From positions 1 to 64,000 of the forward strand of contig JAOPGA020000762.1 of NCBI GenBank assembly GCA_026419775.2: a DNA stretch of 64,000 nt, given 5' to 3'. Shown one piece after another: positions 52,500-64,000 of the stretch. The position numbers and the translations under genes are program-made. This DNA is from Acrasis kona. Its lineage: Eukaryota; Heterolobosea; Eutetramitea; Acrasida; Acrasidae. Positions within the stretch are counted from its first letter, which is position 1. Each line of letters opens with the position of its first letter. Below the pieces are notes generated by a model. It saw only the letters and a list, made by a program, of their open reading frames with translations, was not told the DNA's origin and did no database searches.

Positions 52500-54773
52500 C
52501 TACTTGCTCTCTTTCCTGAAGCTTCTCGATAAAATTTCCTCCTCCCGTAAGTGTTGCTGGAAGTTCGCCAATCGATCGCGCAGTACTTTAATGGCTTGAG
52601 CCTTCTTGACCAGGATGCCATCCAACTCATGCACGTATCCGTCAATTGCAGAATTAGGTTTCTCCACTTCATTTAAAAGTCGCATTTCTTGTTTCATCAA
52701 ATCCATCACGTCGTCAATGTGCTGCCTATGGGACGCAATCACTTCCTCCTCCTCTTCCAAAATCTTGTTAATTAGGTCATTGTGTGCTTCTTCCAATTCC
52801 TTTTCGTCCACATCTTCAAAGTGATTTTCGAACCGGTCATTGTCGCTGAGTTGACCACGATCCATGTCGTCATTTCCAACATTGTCGAATTCATCAAAGT
52901 CAGTGTCATTGTCGTCATCTTCCACAATCAATTCGTCGTCCACATCTTCGTCCACATCATCAAAGTCATCCTGGTTGTCCATCGGTAATTGTTCCTCTTC
53001 GTCGGAGTAATTGTTCATCTGTGGTGCTTGTTGTATTCCTTGACTGTTCACGTTGCCCATGAGTCCCTTCTGTCTCAATAATTTCAAAATGTTTGGATTG
53101 TTAATGACGGGTCCATTCACGACTGGTGGCGGCGCGTTGGCGATCATTTGTTGCCTCTTGATCTCTCCGTTGGCTTGTGCTTCTCTTAATCTTGCTTGTT
53201 GACGCTTCAACTCATCAGGATTCTTCATCTCCTTGACACGATCTGCGTAACGTAATGTGTTTAGGGTGTGTTCGCAGCTGGTGCCGCCTGGCGCAACGTT
53301 TGCGACCATGACCGTGCGTGAGTTGCCCAGGAAGCTGTCCTTGAGCACTTCGGTCAACTTGCTTCCACGGAAGGGAATGTGTTTGTGATTTTGATCCAAG
53401 CTGCGAATGCATTCCTTGAGCGCCAAAAGACTCTTGTTGATGTCGGCTCCTTCCATGCGCGTTTGTTTGTTGTTGTGTGCAGTGTCAGCACCACGTTCGC
53501 TTCCTGCCAAGTCAATGAAACTGAATTTACCGATGGCCTTCTTGTTGGCGTCTTGTTTGATTGCAATCTGAAGGATGGCATGCGAACGAGAGGAATCTGC
53601 GTTGGCTCCGGTGCTTCCTGTGGCACGTATGCTGTTTCCGAATTCAATGATGGCCATGAGTGCTTCCACGCTCTCGACTTCAATCTCGCTCAAACCAACA
53701 ATGTTGACCATGCTTTTGGAATCTTCTCTTGCGGTAAGCTTTTGACGATTGTTCAACAAATCAAACAACTTTCCTCCATAAATTTCATAAAAACTAATCC
53801 ACACCCTTTGGTTGGGCATGAGTCTTGCGAATATATCAATGGCAGCTAATAGGTACAATCCATGCTGACCGTTCTTGCCCATCATGGTGAAGGTTTTTCC
53901 TGATCCTGTTTGTCCATATGCAAAGCAAGTGGCCTTTCCCTTGTTGAATACATGTTCGACTAGTGGTTGTGCAGTCCTCCTGTACACGTCCTCATTGTTG
54001 GCGTACTCGTCGAATACTTCGTCAAAGATGAAGGGATGTTTTTCGACGTACTTGGTAAGGTCGACTTTGGTTTTGGGCTCATGGATGGTCAACTGACATT
54101 CGTTTTCGACTTCCAAAATGTCTTGTTCGTTGCGCTGCCGCTCGGAGGCTCCCAGGGGACGTTTACGTACGGCCACACAAATTTTGCTCTTGGTTTTGGT
54201 GCCCGAAGATGGTGCATTTGGTGTTCCTGCTGATTGTGGAGTGTTGTTGCTCAACATGGATGCTTTGGTCTTTCCGCTATTTCTTCTCTTCACTGGTGCC
54301 TCTGCGATTCTCTTTAAATTATCCAAGATGGATTGTTTCTTTCTTTGTTGTTCGCTCATGTGGTGCACTTCAAAGTCTTCGTCCATAGCACCGTTATTTC
54401 GCTGAGAAAGTGCAGTGTTCCAGTCTAGTAAGTGATCATCTTCAACATCCTCAAGGTTGGATCCTCTAATATTTTCCTTTTCTTCGTCTTTGTACGCTCT
54501 ATTTGCCCCTAATTCTATGACTTGGCATTTAGCCATGGCAGCGTGTTCTGCTGATTTCTCAGGTTCTCTTGATGTGGGAGCGCTATTCTTCAAGTTGTGT
54601 ATTAATTCAAAGAATTTCTTTTTATCAGCCCTGTGGCTGAACGTTATGCCCTGAAGGTCATTCAAGCTCATGTTTGATAGTCTGTCCATCCCTATACCTA
54701 GTTGTTTGAGCTGTGGAAAGTATGATTCAAGGTTGGACTTTTCCAAGTATTGATATAGAGTGTTGTCTGCCAT
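52500..54773 (-). CDS. kinesin-13 with N-terminal SAM domain (KIF24-like)
   Basis: 757 residues, single exon. Residues 5-65 look like a SAM domain ([34 protein letters not shown]). An acidic/basic neck precedes the motor at about 195-530: P-loop GQTGSGKT (287-294), switch [10 protein letters not shown], switch [10 protein letters not shown], and KVD (236-238), the loop-2 motif diagnostic of kinesin-13. The C-terminus is acidic then coiled coil. Kinesin-13s depolymerise microtubule ends in spindles and cilia; SAM plus kinesin-13 is the KIF24 layout, linked to centriole length. Good reading frame throughout. Confidence 0.92.
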   Translation of the reverse strand: MADNTLYQYLEKSNLESYFPQLKQLGIGMDRLSNMSLNDLQGITFSHRADKKKFFELIHNLKNSAPTSREPEKSAEHAAMAKCQVIELGANRAYKDEEKENIRGSNLEDVEDDHLLDWNTALSQRNNGAMDEDFEVHHMSEQQRKKQSILDNLKRIAEAPVKRRNSGKTKASMLSNNTPQSAGTPNAPSSGTKTKSKICVAVRKRPLGASERQRNEQDILEVENECQLTIHEPKTKVDLTKYVEKHPFIFDEVFDEYANNEDVYRRTAQPLVEHVFNKGKATCFAYGQTGSGKTFTMMGKNGQHGLYLLAAIDIFARLMPNQRVWISFYEIYGGKLFDLLNNRQKLTAREDSKSMVNIVGLSEIEVESVEALMAIIEFGNSIRATGSTGANADSSRSHAILQIAIKQDANKKAIGKFSFIDLAGSERGADTAHNNKQTRMEGADINKSLLALKECIRSLDQNHKHIPFRGSKLTEVLKDSFLGNSRTVMVANVAPGGTSCEHTLNTLRYADRVKEMKNPDELKRQQARLREAQANGEIKRQQMIANAPPPVVNGPVINNPNILKLLRQKGLMGNVNSQGIQQAPQMNNYSDEEEQLPMDNQDDFDDVDEDVDDELIVEDDDNDTDFDEFDNVGNDDMDRGQLSDNDRFENHFEDVDEKELEEAHNDLINKILEEEEEVIASHRQHIDDVMDLMKQEMRLLNEVEKPNSAIDGYVHELDGILVKKAQAIKVLRDRLANFQQHLREEEILSRSFRKESK

Positions 54774-54779
54774 CCTTTA

Positions 54780-55145
54780 ATCTTGTACATTATTAAAGTA
54801 GGCGAAAAGTATCAAGATACCTGTGTGTTATGATGGTCTCTTAATGTATCAAAAATATGTTCTCTTAAACTATAATAATGCAACAGATCCTCCAGGTATG
54901 GAAGGACGTATTTATCTGTTGTTGTTTTAGCGGGAAAAATAACCTATCTTACAATTCGGTTACACATTTTACAAGTGCTAAATTCTCTAATTTTGAAGTT
55001 TATTTGAAAAAACCTCTGTGAAAACTAGCTATGCTTGTACCGGCTTTAATCTTGCACGTATCCTTTAAACAAGGGGAGTTACAAGAGCATGACTTGATTC
55101 AGGTTGAGTGTTTTTGGAACCAGAAATAAAGCACAAAACTAAAAA
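54780..55145. other. intergenic between divergent kinesin and centrin genes
   Basis: 366 nt, AT-rich; likely bidirectional promoter. Nothing else seen. Confidence 0.4.
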
Positions 55146-55707
<562 letters not shown>

Positions 55708-55804
55708 GTGTTAATAAATATAAAACTTTTTTATTTAAAAACTTGTCACTTCCAAGACGTCAGCTTGAAAGAGCGTGATTGTAAGAGTTGTCAACCAACA
55801 TCAA

Positions 55805-56862
55805 ATGGGCGGAGAAGGCAATGCTGTAGGATTTCTGACAACAGATATAATTGTAGGAGGACTATCGGAACTTGGGAAGTCAGATGATGGTATTTCTTTC
55901 GTATTTACAAAACTAGATGTATCAGTAAGACATGCTATTGAACAACTATGTTTTTACTTGCTCAAAGTTTAAGAATTTGGAAAACATAGATTCGCTCTCT
56001 GATTATCCACATCTTCAACACTTGGCCGTCAATAATAATAACTTAAAAACGCTGAGACCAGGTGTAGACCACCTTTCAAATTTGATAAAGCTGGATGCGA
56101 GCAACAACAACCTCACAACGCTATTAGACTTTAAACCTACTTTGGGCCTTCAAGAAGCTAACTTTAGGCATTCAACAAAATAAGATTGCTGAGCGACGAC
56201 ATTCTACATTCATTCAAATATCTTAGAAGATTATTTCTTCAATCAAACAACATCGATGATATAACTCCACTAAGATTTCTTGAGCATCTAACTGAATTGG
56301 ATGTCAGCCATAACAACATCGAGGTCATTTGTCCGAACGCTATATCCAACCTACCACTTACTAAACTTTATATAGTAAGATTAACCGAAACAATAAAACT
56401 AACAACCTTAAGAACAACAATAAGTTAACATCTATCAGTGGAATACCAGCGATGGTACTTAGTGAACTAAATGTTTCTCATAACCAACTCACTACTTTGA
56501 ATGAATTTGCCTACAGAAATCATGAGTATGGAGATGTTACAACCGATTTCGAAAAGATACAAGTTCTGGATGTTAGCTTTAATGCAATTCAAAGCATAAA
56601 AGATGTCAATAATCTTGTGCCAATGACAATGTTGAAGTCACTTTCTATTGCAGAAAATCCAATTCACATAGAAACTACTGATGACATATCATCGGAAGAG
56701 CTTCTCACGCTTCACATCTTAAACATACTAAGACAAATTACAACACTCGATGGAGGAGACATTACGCCGGAGGATAAAATTACTGCCGCAAATTACTTTG
56801 GAGAGGACGAAGAACATAAGCAAAGCATACTTCAAAAATATTTTACACCGAAAAATAAATGA
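55805..56862 (+). CDS. leucine-rich repeat protein (SDS22/LRR-type)
   Basis: Exons 55805-55924, 55968-56374 and 56413-56862, with 43- and 38-nt introns. About seven LRRs of the LxxLxLxxNxL type (LQHLAVNNNNLKTL, LIKLDASNNNLTTL, LRRLFLQSNNIDDI, LSELNVSHNQLTTL, IQVLDVSFNAIQSI). The acidic C-terminal cap (HILNILRQITTLDGGDITPEDK) is the LRRcap seen in SDS22 and U2A'-like proteins. A one-base break near 56175 (CATTCAACAAAATAAG) interrupts the third repeat. Probably a PP1-regulator-type or axonemal LRR protein; class uncertain. Confidence 0.65.
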
Positions 56863-56968
56863 TTAATTTATTATAATTACATTCATCTTATGTATGAGTA
56901 TTTTGAGAATTCTACAGTACTAAAACTAACGTCCCTGCAGAGTTTAGTATTGTTTATAAGATGTGAAC

Positions 56969-57552
56969 TTACATTGAAGCAAAATTGCAGGGCCCAAATA
57001 TTTTGATCTGACGTATATGTGTATCTCTACCGTTCTGATGGTTTGCCTCAACTACAATCTGTATCATGTTCGTGCTAATAACTTTGGTGGGGCCACTCTC
57101 GTCTGTTTCATCTTGTTCGGCACTATCATCGTCCTTCTCCAAAAATGTTACATAATGCCACCCACACGGTTCCTTCCACTCAACTGCCCTTATCTCCCGA
57201 AGATCATACGCACTAGAGCCTGCCCTTATTATTATTCGTTGTGGTGTATAACTTTCATCCTTTTTATAGTCAAAATAAAACGCCACTTCCTGATCAAAGT
57301 CAATAATTCACATCATCACATACTAACTCACTTTAACTTTCACTATTTTGTGAAATTGGATATTAATAAAATGGGGTTGAGGACCATCTGATCTTTTCAA
57401 ACGTGAGCAATTTAGTGACCTTCAAATTACTGCCAGAACGTTTCCAAGTTGTTGTCACGGAGTTGGGCAATACCGTTCCCAGGTTTTGCTGTTGATAATG
57501 TCCAAACAGCCTGCTTTCCGATTTCCTTCAATCCCCTCCTTTCATCCAACAT
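56969..57552 (-). CDS. APC10: APC10/DOC1, anaphase-promoting complex subunit
   Basis: Exons 57552-57431, 57392-57332 and 57289-56969 with 38- and 42-nt introns give 167 residues. The DOC domain is clear: [61 protein letters not shown] and [26 protein letters not shown], matching human APC10 through the jelly roll. It helps the APC/C bind D-box substrates for ubiquitination in mitosis. The first ATG is inferred; a few more upstream codons are open. It lies head to head with the SLX4-like gene (70 nt apart). Confidence 0.9.
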
Positions 57553-57621
57553 CTGTGAATCCCTCTTTTTCTTATCAACTTGGTCCCTTCCAGCATTCAC
57601 AAGAACTCAACAAATTGAACA

Positions 57622-60450
57622 ATGAGGGAGGAGGATTCATCGGAATTAGATAGTCCACAAACCACCACAAAGAGGAAAAGGGAGATTGATGATGATTCAA
57701 ATCAAAAGAAGATGCGTCTCTCCCCGAGACTAGAAGAATTCTGTGACGTGGATGCCGAACACGATAGCGATGCTTCACAATTTATAAACTTGAATCAACC
57801 TATATTTGATGAATGTTTCATATGTGGACAGAATTTTGATGGTTACGAAGTGACGAAAAGAGAAGCCCACATTAATCATTGTCTTGACCAAAGGGCATCA
57901 GAAGAATACATTCGCGAAAACAAAATAGTTTCATTGACAATCAGATCGCCATCAATTGATAATGTTGCATGTCCAGAATGCAGGAAAGATTTAACATTTT
58001 ACACAGAGAAAAAGAGGTCAGACCACATTGAACAGTGCAAAAATCTAGAGACGAAGAAGCCAAAACCCACACTCACCATCAAATCAAAAAACAAAGTTAT
58101 ATACACAAGCAAACAAAAAGAGGATAAGGAGGAAGAGACACAAATGGAAGAACTTGCACCCCCCTCTCCCCCTGCCCCCAATTCACCGGCACCCTTTGAA
58201 TATTCTTGTCTTGTTTGTAAAAAAGATATCTCCACTCTTCCAGTCCGTGGTCGCATTAAACATTTCAAACTCTGCGCAAAGCTCCACAACATCAAAGCAA
58301 ATGATGTAAAGGACATGCTGGAGCTTCAAAAAGAACAAAATAAAATTGGAATGGAGAGAGCCAAACAACAGAAAAAAGCCGACAAAGAAACTGAAGCCAT
58401 AAAGAAAAAGACCAGGAAGAAATCACCGCCCGATGACAAGAAGGGCGCAACAATAAATAAAAAAAGAAAACAAATTTGTAATGATGATGATTCGGAGCAG
58501 GATGCCGAAGATAAAGATGACTTGAATCCTTTTAGTATATTTCGCTTCTCTGGTGGCGAAAATTCACTTGATGGTTCTTCTAATCTATCTACCGATAAAG
58601 TAAAAACAGTGTCTGAGTGGTTGGTCAGTGTCGAACTTGCAGATTATCTCGATGCATTCATGGAGAATGGCTTCGATACTCTACAAGTGTGTTCCGAGAT
58701 TAACAACGAGGACTTGTCTTTTGTAAATAAAATTGGTCATCGAAAGCGTCTTATTATGGCTTCTAAACAGCTTAAACAACACATGTTAAACTCGTCCAAG
58801 CAATCTGCTGCTCAACAAAAAGATAAATTGAAGAAGCAAGCGCGTTCCTTACTTGAAGAAAATAAAAAAAACAAAGAGCAGGAACTAGCTCCCTTGTTGA
58901 TGGTTCAGCATAGAAAAAGCATCAAGGAGATTGCACAGGAAGTAAGAGGAACAACATATGATAGCTCTGATGCTACACAATACACTCAACCCATGAAAAA
59001 GAGCAAATTTATGAGTAATGATTTCAGTTTGATGGATTTGGCTAAAATGAGTTCTCCACCTCGTATGAGCCAATACGAAGACCATCGAATATTAAATTAC
59101 AAACCCAGTAAGTATGAAGAGGAAGTTCAGCAGTCTGCTGATGCTTGTGAATATGATATTTCTAGTCCTCCTACCGACCATCAACCAACTAGAGAAGTTG
59201 ATAAAGTAGACGATGCACACGCTTTTGATTCTGATGTAGAACAAACAGTAGAAAGAAAACTCATTCTAGATGATGATACTAGCAGTTCGAATCATGTAAG
59301 CCTGACAGATGGTGAAGATGATCATTTTTGTGCACATCAAATTGATAGTGAGGACGAAAAAGAATGTACAGTAGAACCAAATAATTTGAATTCTCTTTCG
59401 CCGCCGATTGATAAAGGCACCCAAGAGGATCCAAAAACTATTCAGTCCAGAGAGATGCTGCTCCAAAGTATAGAGGAATTCAAAACTAAAGTAGAGACAA
59501 TGTATAATGACTTGCGTGTTGAAATCCAAAGTTCGAATGTGCATGATTTTCTTGTTCCCACACTATCTTGTTTGTTTGCTGTCACAATTCCCAATCAACC
59601 TGTTACAATAAAACCTGACGAACCTGTACCTGATGAAAAGGAAGATATCGAGGTTGTTGAACGCGTAGAAGATTCAAAAAGTGATGAAGAAGATGACATG
59701 TGGGATTCAAAACCTTTTAGTACACAAATACAATCCCAATACATTAGTAGATCTCCCTCCCCTTCACTTCCAAAATCACCGGACGTAGACAAGAGTTATG
59801 ATCAACTTGGTGGAGTTGACTTTTATGACTATGACGACAATCAATGCTTCACTCAAGTTATCAACTCACAAGAAGAGTCATCACAACCAATTGATGACAT
59901 TTCCGCTCAAAAAGATACGGAAAAGCAACAAAACGCCACCAAACAACAGAATCCAGTTGAAGTCATTACCGATGAAGAACCGCCTTGTTCCCAACCACAA
60001 TCTCAGCCCAAATTAAAACTCAAAAAGACAAGAAAGAAGAAGGGAGAGACTGCACCACTCGCTACAACCAAAAAAGTTGACCATCTCGAAGAATCCTTCT
60101 ACCACTCACAAGAAGTCAATCAAGATCAAAACAGTGGAGACGAGGAGGACACCCGCGGGTTGAGTGATTCTGATTCTGAAACCAGAGTGATTGATTGGAG
60201 CAAAAAAAATCAATTAAAGGTAAAATTAGTTTCGAATGTGATGCATAATGGACAGAGCAAAGGAAAGAAGAAGACCACAAAAAAGAAGAAGAATGCAAGT
60301 GACAACGAAAGTGATAAACCTGAAGTGCCTGATTTTGATTCCATGCCCATTCATCAACTCAAGAGTTTGTTATCTCAATACGGTGTCAAACCTGGTACAA
60401 AGAAATCTATGGTTGAAAAATTACAACAAATTCATAAGGCTGTTAATTAA
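57622..60450 (+). CDS. SLX4-like DNA-repair scaffold (UBZ-type zinc fingers, SAM, C-terminal SAP-like)
   Basis: 942 residues, single exon. Three C2H(C) fingers of UBZ4 type at about 70-235: CFICGQNFD...HINHC, CPECRKDL...HIEQC and CLVCKKDIS...HFKLC. A SAM domain at about 330-385 (VSEWLVSVELADYLDAFMENG). A long acidic, Ser/Asp-rich disordered middle. The C-terminus PIHQLKSLLSQYGVKPGTKKS has the SAP-like fold of the SLX4 C-terminal domain that binds the SLX1 nuclease. UBZ4 plus C-terminal SAP-like is the SLX4 signature; the SAM domain is not part of human SLX4. Role in Holliday-junction and crosslink processing is by family. Confidence 0.55.
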   Translation: MREEDSSELDSPQTTTKRKREIDDDSNQKKMRLSPRLEEFCDVDAEHDSDASQFINLNQPIFDECFICGQNFDGYEVTKREAHINHCLDQRASEEYIRENKIVSLTIRSPSIDNVACPECRKDLTFYTEKKRSDHIEQCKNLETKKPKPTLTIKSKNKVIYTSKQKEDKEEETQMEELAPPSPPAPNSPAPFEYSCLVCKKDISTLPVRGRIKHFKLCAKLHNIKANDVKDMLELQKEQNKIGMERAKQQKKADKETEAIKKKTRKKSPPDDKKGATINKKRKQICNDDDSEQDAEDKDDLNPFSIFRFSGGENSLDGSSNLSTDKVKTVSEWLVSVELADYLDAFMENGFDTLQVCSEINNEDLSFVNKIGHRKRLIMASKQLKQHMLNSSKQSAAQQKDKLKKQARSLLEENKKNKEQELAPLLMVQHRKSIKEIAQEVRGTTYDSSDATQYTQPMKKSKFMSNDFSLMDLAKMSSPPRMSQYEDHRILNYKPSKYEEEVQQSADACEYDISSPPTDHQPTREVDKVDDAHAFDSDVEQTVERKLILDDDTSSSNHVSLTDGEDDHFCAHQIDSEDEKECTVEPNNLNSLSPPIDKGTQEDPKTIQSREMLLQSIEEFKTKVETMYNDLRVEIQSSNVHDFLVPTLSCLFAVTIPNQPVTIKPDEPVPDEKEDIEVVERVEDSKSDEEDDMWDSKPFSTQIQSQYISRSPSPSLPKSPDVDKSYDQLGGVDFYDYDDNQCFTQVINSQEESSQPIDDISAQKDTEKQQNATKQQNPVEVITDEEPPCSQPQSQPKLKLKKTRKKKGETAPLATTKKVDHLEESFYHSQEVNQDQNSGDEEDTRGLSDSDSETRVIDWSKKNQLKVKLVSNVMHNGQSKGKKKTTKKKKNASDNESDKPEVPDFDSMPIHQLKSLLSQYGVKPGTKKSMVEKLQQIHKAVN

Positions 60451-60612
60451 ATAAATTATGTAATTCAAACAAATCTCTATGCATAATTTTATTGATCGTT
60501 ATTTGACATTACTACTGGTGAAGGTCGATCAGAAATAAAAGTTCATTGTCCTCCAAAAATGTTGTTCCAAGTATCTTAAAATAGAACATTGTCGTGTTGT
60601 CAACGACAGAAG

Positions 60613-62159
60613 ATGTCGGTAGATGATTACATAGGCGAGTATTCACTGGAGGAAGAGAAGGTATATACGTTCGATGAAGCAATAGATGAGATCGGTTTTG
60701 GATTATACCAGTTCATATTGATGCAAGTGTGTGGTGCTGGTTGGATGGTAAAATGCATTATGGAATACAATTCAACAATGTTTAGTTTGATGGAATAGAA
60801 TTAACAATGACAAGCTTTATACTTCCATTACTTGTTGAGGAATGGAAGCTGTCAGCAATACAATCAGGTCTACTAGGTTCTGCAGTATTCTTTGGTATGG
60901 CATTCGGCGCACAAGTAAGTTGATTGCCTACACTTACTATAACAAAGTAGTTTGGGGGAATAATATCAGATAAATTTGGCAGAAAATTGATCTTTATGTC
61001 TAGCATTATTATCATTGTACTGTTTGGTTTTCTTAGCGCCTTTGCACCAGAGTATTACACTTTCATGTTACTCCGATTTTTTGTAGGAGTGGGGCTAGGA
61101 GCATGTGTGCCAACAGACTTCTCTTTACTAATGGAGTACATTCCAAGAAGAAACAGGGGCATAGTTCTGGGAGCCATGAACATTTATTGGACTGTGGGGA
61201 CTGCCTTAGAATGTTTATTAGCTTGGGCATGCTTAGCTCAGGGTAGTTTTGCACCCAAAACAGGTTGGAGGTGGCTTGTCGCCATTTCTAGCATTCCAGG
61301 TGTGTTTATCATGTTCTCTAGAGCGTTCGTAAAAGAGTCGCCTCGGTTCATGTTACTTAATAACAGAAATGAGGAAGCAGAACAACTCATTGCCACAATA
61401 GCCAGGGTTAATGGAAAAAATGTACCAACAGGAGTACTTATAGGTGTTCATCCAGAGCACAAGCTAAGTGTATTAGAGCAAGTTCGCGGCATGTTCTTAT
61501 CTCCGTATTTGCGTCTTACGTTAGTGTTGTGGTTGATTTGGTTTATGATGAGCTTTGGTAGCTGGGGATTTACTTTCATTATACCCATTGTATTTTCTAA
61601 AATCAAGACTGTGAATCCGTATACATCAATGCTTATCGTAACTGGTGTGAATTTTGCATCAAATGTTGTTACAATGTTTGTTCTTGATAGGATACCAAGA
61701 CGCACTCTGACCGTATCATCTTTTATATTTTCTGGAATCTGTACAGTGTTTGTTGGTATAAGTAGTGTTTATGCATCAATTCTGTACAATTCCATGATTA
61801 GTGTTTTCATTAGTGGGTTTGCGTGGTCTGTTGTTTATACTTATACGCCAGAGTCGTACCCAACTCAATTTAGAGCGACAGCCATGGGGACGTGCTCGTT
61901 ATGGACCAGGTTGGCTGGCACACTTACACCGTTGTGTGGTACTTTGATGTTGACAACAGGATTTCTTCTTCCATTTGTTGTATATGGCTCTGCGTTGTTT
62001 GTTGCTGGTATATCTTCAATATTTTTGCCTTTGGAAACATTAGGTAGGAAATTGGACGATGTAGCGGTGGATAGTTTTAGTAGAATCGGAACCGAATCTG
62101 AAAAGAAAAGTCTTATCCGAAGTCCTACCGAAGAAGAACTTCAACAAGATGAACAATAA
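60613..62159 (+). CDS. MFS transporter, SV2/SLC22 type
   Basis: Exons 60613-60747, 60786-60914 and 60951-62159 with 38- and 36-nt introns give 490 residues. Twelve membrane segments are evident; motif [10 protein letters not shown] follows TM2, [12 protein letters not shown] follows TM4, KESPRFML follows TM6, and a second [14 protein letters not shown] motif follows TM10. The order EIGFGLYQ...GWMFDGIEL at the N-terminus is that of SV2/SVOP-like and organic-cation/myo-inositol carriers. Substrate unknown; a plasma- or vesicle-membrane symporter is likely. Confidence 0.88.
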
Positions 62160-62206
62160 AAGTATTTGCACAATTAAGACATTTATTTGAAGCAAAGTTA
62201 AACTTT

Positions 62207-62716
62207 TTACGTGGCCTCTATAAAGTGTGTTAATATACCAACGTTTAAGAATAGAAGTCTTACTCTTCTTTTGTCCAATATCGAAGTGCTTGCAACGTTT
62301 AAGAGCATGTTGGTGAGTGGTCTTGCATTTTAAGCATTGGAGCTTCAACACAATCTTCTTGGTTGTCTTTGCCTTCTTGTGGAAAACTGGTTTGGTTTGA
62401 CCACCGAAACCTTGTTGTTTACGATCGTAACGTCTCTTACCCTGAGCATACAGACGAGCCTTACCAGCCTTGTATTGGGTGACCTTGTGCTTTTGATGGT
62501 TTCTGCACTCTCTGCCTGAGCAAAAGGTTCTGATCTGTTTAGGGAAATTTACCTAAGAAATGAGTGAGTCACACATGCAAGAAAGTGATAGTGAAATGTA
62601 GATAAATAATAACCGAGAATATTATGTGACAAAGCTACTTCATCAGGCAAATACGCGCATATTTAGTTCCACAGTTCTTCATCTACATTTCACTTCACAC
62701 CAAAACAACATACCAT
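62207..62716 (-). CDS. RPL36A: 60S ribosomal protein eL42 (L36a/L44)
   Basis: Three exons: ATG alone (62716-62714), a 161-nt intron (62713-62553), 62552-62264, a 46-nt intron, and 62217-62207 (ending KKAT). 100 residues: [58 protein letters not shown] and [17 protein letters not shown] match the eL42 family closely, including the GGQ-like tip (GFGGQTKP) near the E site and the zinc-binding Cys. The first intron splits right after the start codon and is four times longer than any other intron here. Confidence 0.93.
62553..62713 (-). ncRNA. structured intron of eL42, possible snoRNA host
   Basis: Within the 161-nt intron, AGTGAAATGTAGAT (transcript strand) and its complement ATCTACATTTCACT frame an about 80-nt loop containing CTGATGAAG, a C-box-like motif; a clear D box was not found. 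Introns of ribosomal protein genes often host snoRNAs. Alternatively the stem only shortens the splicing distance. Confidence 0.35.
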
Positions 62717-62719
62717 CTT

Positions 62720-63246
62720 AGATTATGACTTTTTCGAATTTTTCACAAGTTGATTTTTTTAGGATTGACCAATTATCGAAATTATTTTACAAAAACTAGT
62801 TTGTTGGACATGAATCATTTGAAAACAAACATGCTCATACTACCAATAAGATAACGCAATGGTACATCCGGCATAATATTCGAGCTCATAATGAGAAAAA
62901 ATGGAATATAATAACGGGAAGATTTATTATCAAGGAGTTGTTAATGCTTCTAGATTAAATCCGCACGTCGGTCATCTGTTCCAAAACCAGGTGTATACAC
63001 ATTACTTTTCCAAACCACGCCCATTAACAATTGCTGTCTTGTGCTGGCCGTGAGTTAAATTAAATGATAATCAGTGATTGAATTTTTTGATTATCATAAT
63101 CCCTCTTTATAATTGCTCAATTGTTATACTAGCTTCCTTCGACTTTTACTACTATTTGATATTTATTACTATGACATCGATATGTCGGTATTTTTGAAAG
63201 GCTACTTACTTCGTCAATAAATAATATACTACCTCATCACTGCTCG
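62720..63246. other. intergenic, AT-rich
   Basis: Contains several A/T-rich short repeats but no gene. It presumably holds promoters of the divergent eL42 and TBC genes. Confidence 0.4.
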
Positions 63247-63920
63247 ATGTTTTCTCTGCGTTCGTGCTTACAAAACCTTTACAATGTCCTTATGAACGAA
63301 GAAGATTCAGACCTGGAAAAGTACCATTATTTTTCAATTTCAATGAACAGCGGTTGTTGACATTTTAGAGAGTTTAGAGAGCTTCTAGAAGCCGAAACTT
63401 TCGTGGACTTGGACAAATTAAGAGATCTTTCTAGACACGGAATACCGGAGGCACTCAGAGGTGAAGTATGGAAATACCTGCTAAGTGTGGCAAGTCCAGA
63501 CAAATGTAAGTCTCTCACATAACCATCCCTAAATGAGAAAGCAGAAGAAGTTACAAAGTTAAAGAGGCTGCGCAAAAGTTATGATGCAGTTAACAAAAAA
63601 GTGATAGTGCGTATTAAAAGAGAAATATATGCCACGTACTTTGATCAAAAGACGATGAAAACAAGAGCATTTGCTGGTCTACCAGAAAAACAACTATTAT
63701 TTGAGCAAGTTCTTATGGCGTACTTTTATTACCATGATGTACCATATGATCAAGGGTTTATATTCGTTTTAGCACCCTTTGTAAGGTAATGTTCATTTCA
63801 AGGTCCATTGTTAAAAATCTCAGAGTAGTAGACTTGGAGCACGACATTTATTATTCCTTCCAAGCTCTCATGAGTAAATTACATCCATTGTTCTTAATCT
63901 CACCAGAACTCAATTATGAA
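63247..63920 (+). CDS. TBC-domain Rab GTPase-activating protein, 3' end off window
   Basis: Exons 63247-63320, 63369-63505, 63542-63785 and 63824-63920 (and more beyond the edge) with introns of 48, 36 and 38 nt. The start of a TBC domain: LRDLSRHGIPEALRGEVWKY (motif A; IPxxxRxxxW), the basic region, FEQVLMAYFYYHDVPYDQG and DLEHDIYYSFQALM. In this family the Arg finger lies in a later IxxDxxR motif; here the corresponding helix reads IKREIYATYFDQK, with the key Asp not clearly in place. Role: inactivating a Rab on endomembranes. The last exon continues past the window edge. Confidence 0.8.
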
Positions 63921-64000
63921 GGTGAGTTGATTACATCCATCGTCAGATCTCTTACGCTCGTGATAGTTGCTAAGCTCCAAATGTTATTCCGCCACACACA

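Noticed and set aside
63781-63802. Apparent 17-nt or 22-nt intron in the TBC gene
   Set aside because: Using the acceptor at 63823 gives a normal 38-nt intron (63786-63823) with correct phase and TBC sequence.

Overview
The window is nuclear DNA from a eukaryotic protist. It carries spliced genes for centrin, kinesin-13, formin, APC10, ribosomal protein eL42, a TBC RabGAP, phosphomannomutase and two nuclear-type tRNAs. Introns are very short (mostly 34-48 nt, GT-AG) and GC content is moderately low. A giant multipass PAS plus adenylyl cyclase protein of the type expanded in Naegleria points to a heterolobosean amoeboflagellate (Naegleria or Acrasis-like). That placement is an inference. Scattered Ns and many one-base frame breaks, several at homopolymers, suggest a draft assembly and/or real gene decay.

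Layout. 1-2.5 kb: 3' part of a Tet/JBP-like 2OG-Fe(II) dioxygenase gene and a decayed pogo-type transposase. 2.5-7 kb: an intact Msp1/ATAD1 AAA ATPase (three exons) and a diaphanous-type formin. 7-31 kb is an accessory, repeat-rich block. It holds two Crinkler-like (CR-type) P-loop NTPase plus nuclease-like genes, a STAND/AAA ATPase locus, a GT31-like glycosyltransferase, a Ty3/gypsy remnant, a complete 2.4 kb PIF/Harbinger transposon inserted in a second copy of the dioxygenase gene, a decayed ALC1/CHD1L remodeller, a broken piggyBac, a Tnp2/CACTA-like fragment, a 300 bp direct repeat shared by two loci and a perfect 29 bp inverted repeat. 31-40 kb is gene-poor: tRNA-Asp, a tRNA-Glu interrupted inside its D-loop, a tRNA 3'-half fragment, a clean four-exon coiled-coil gene, a nuclear coiled-coil protein and short secreted peptides. 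40-64 kb is ordinary dense core genome: phosphomannomutase, a Cys-rich receptor-like protein, a mitochondrial PPR-like protein, a secreted LEA-like repeat protein, a GOLPH3-like protein, the PAS/adenylyl cyclase, an OXLD1-like protein, a SAM-kinesin-13, centrin, an LRR protein, APC10, an SLX4-like scaffold, an SV2/SLC22-type transporter, eL42 and a TBC RabGAP running off the right edge.

The core genes are unrelated housekeeping and cytoskeletal or cell-cycle genes, not an operon. The accessory block looks like a landing zone where transposons, CR-type NTPases and dioxygenase copies insert into and break one another. The two best leads are the D-loop intron in tRNA-Glu(CTC) and the co-residence of a Tet/JBP-like dioxygenase family, CR-type NTPases and several transposase families. 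No virus was recognised.
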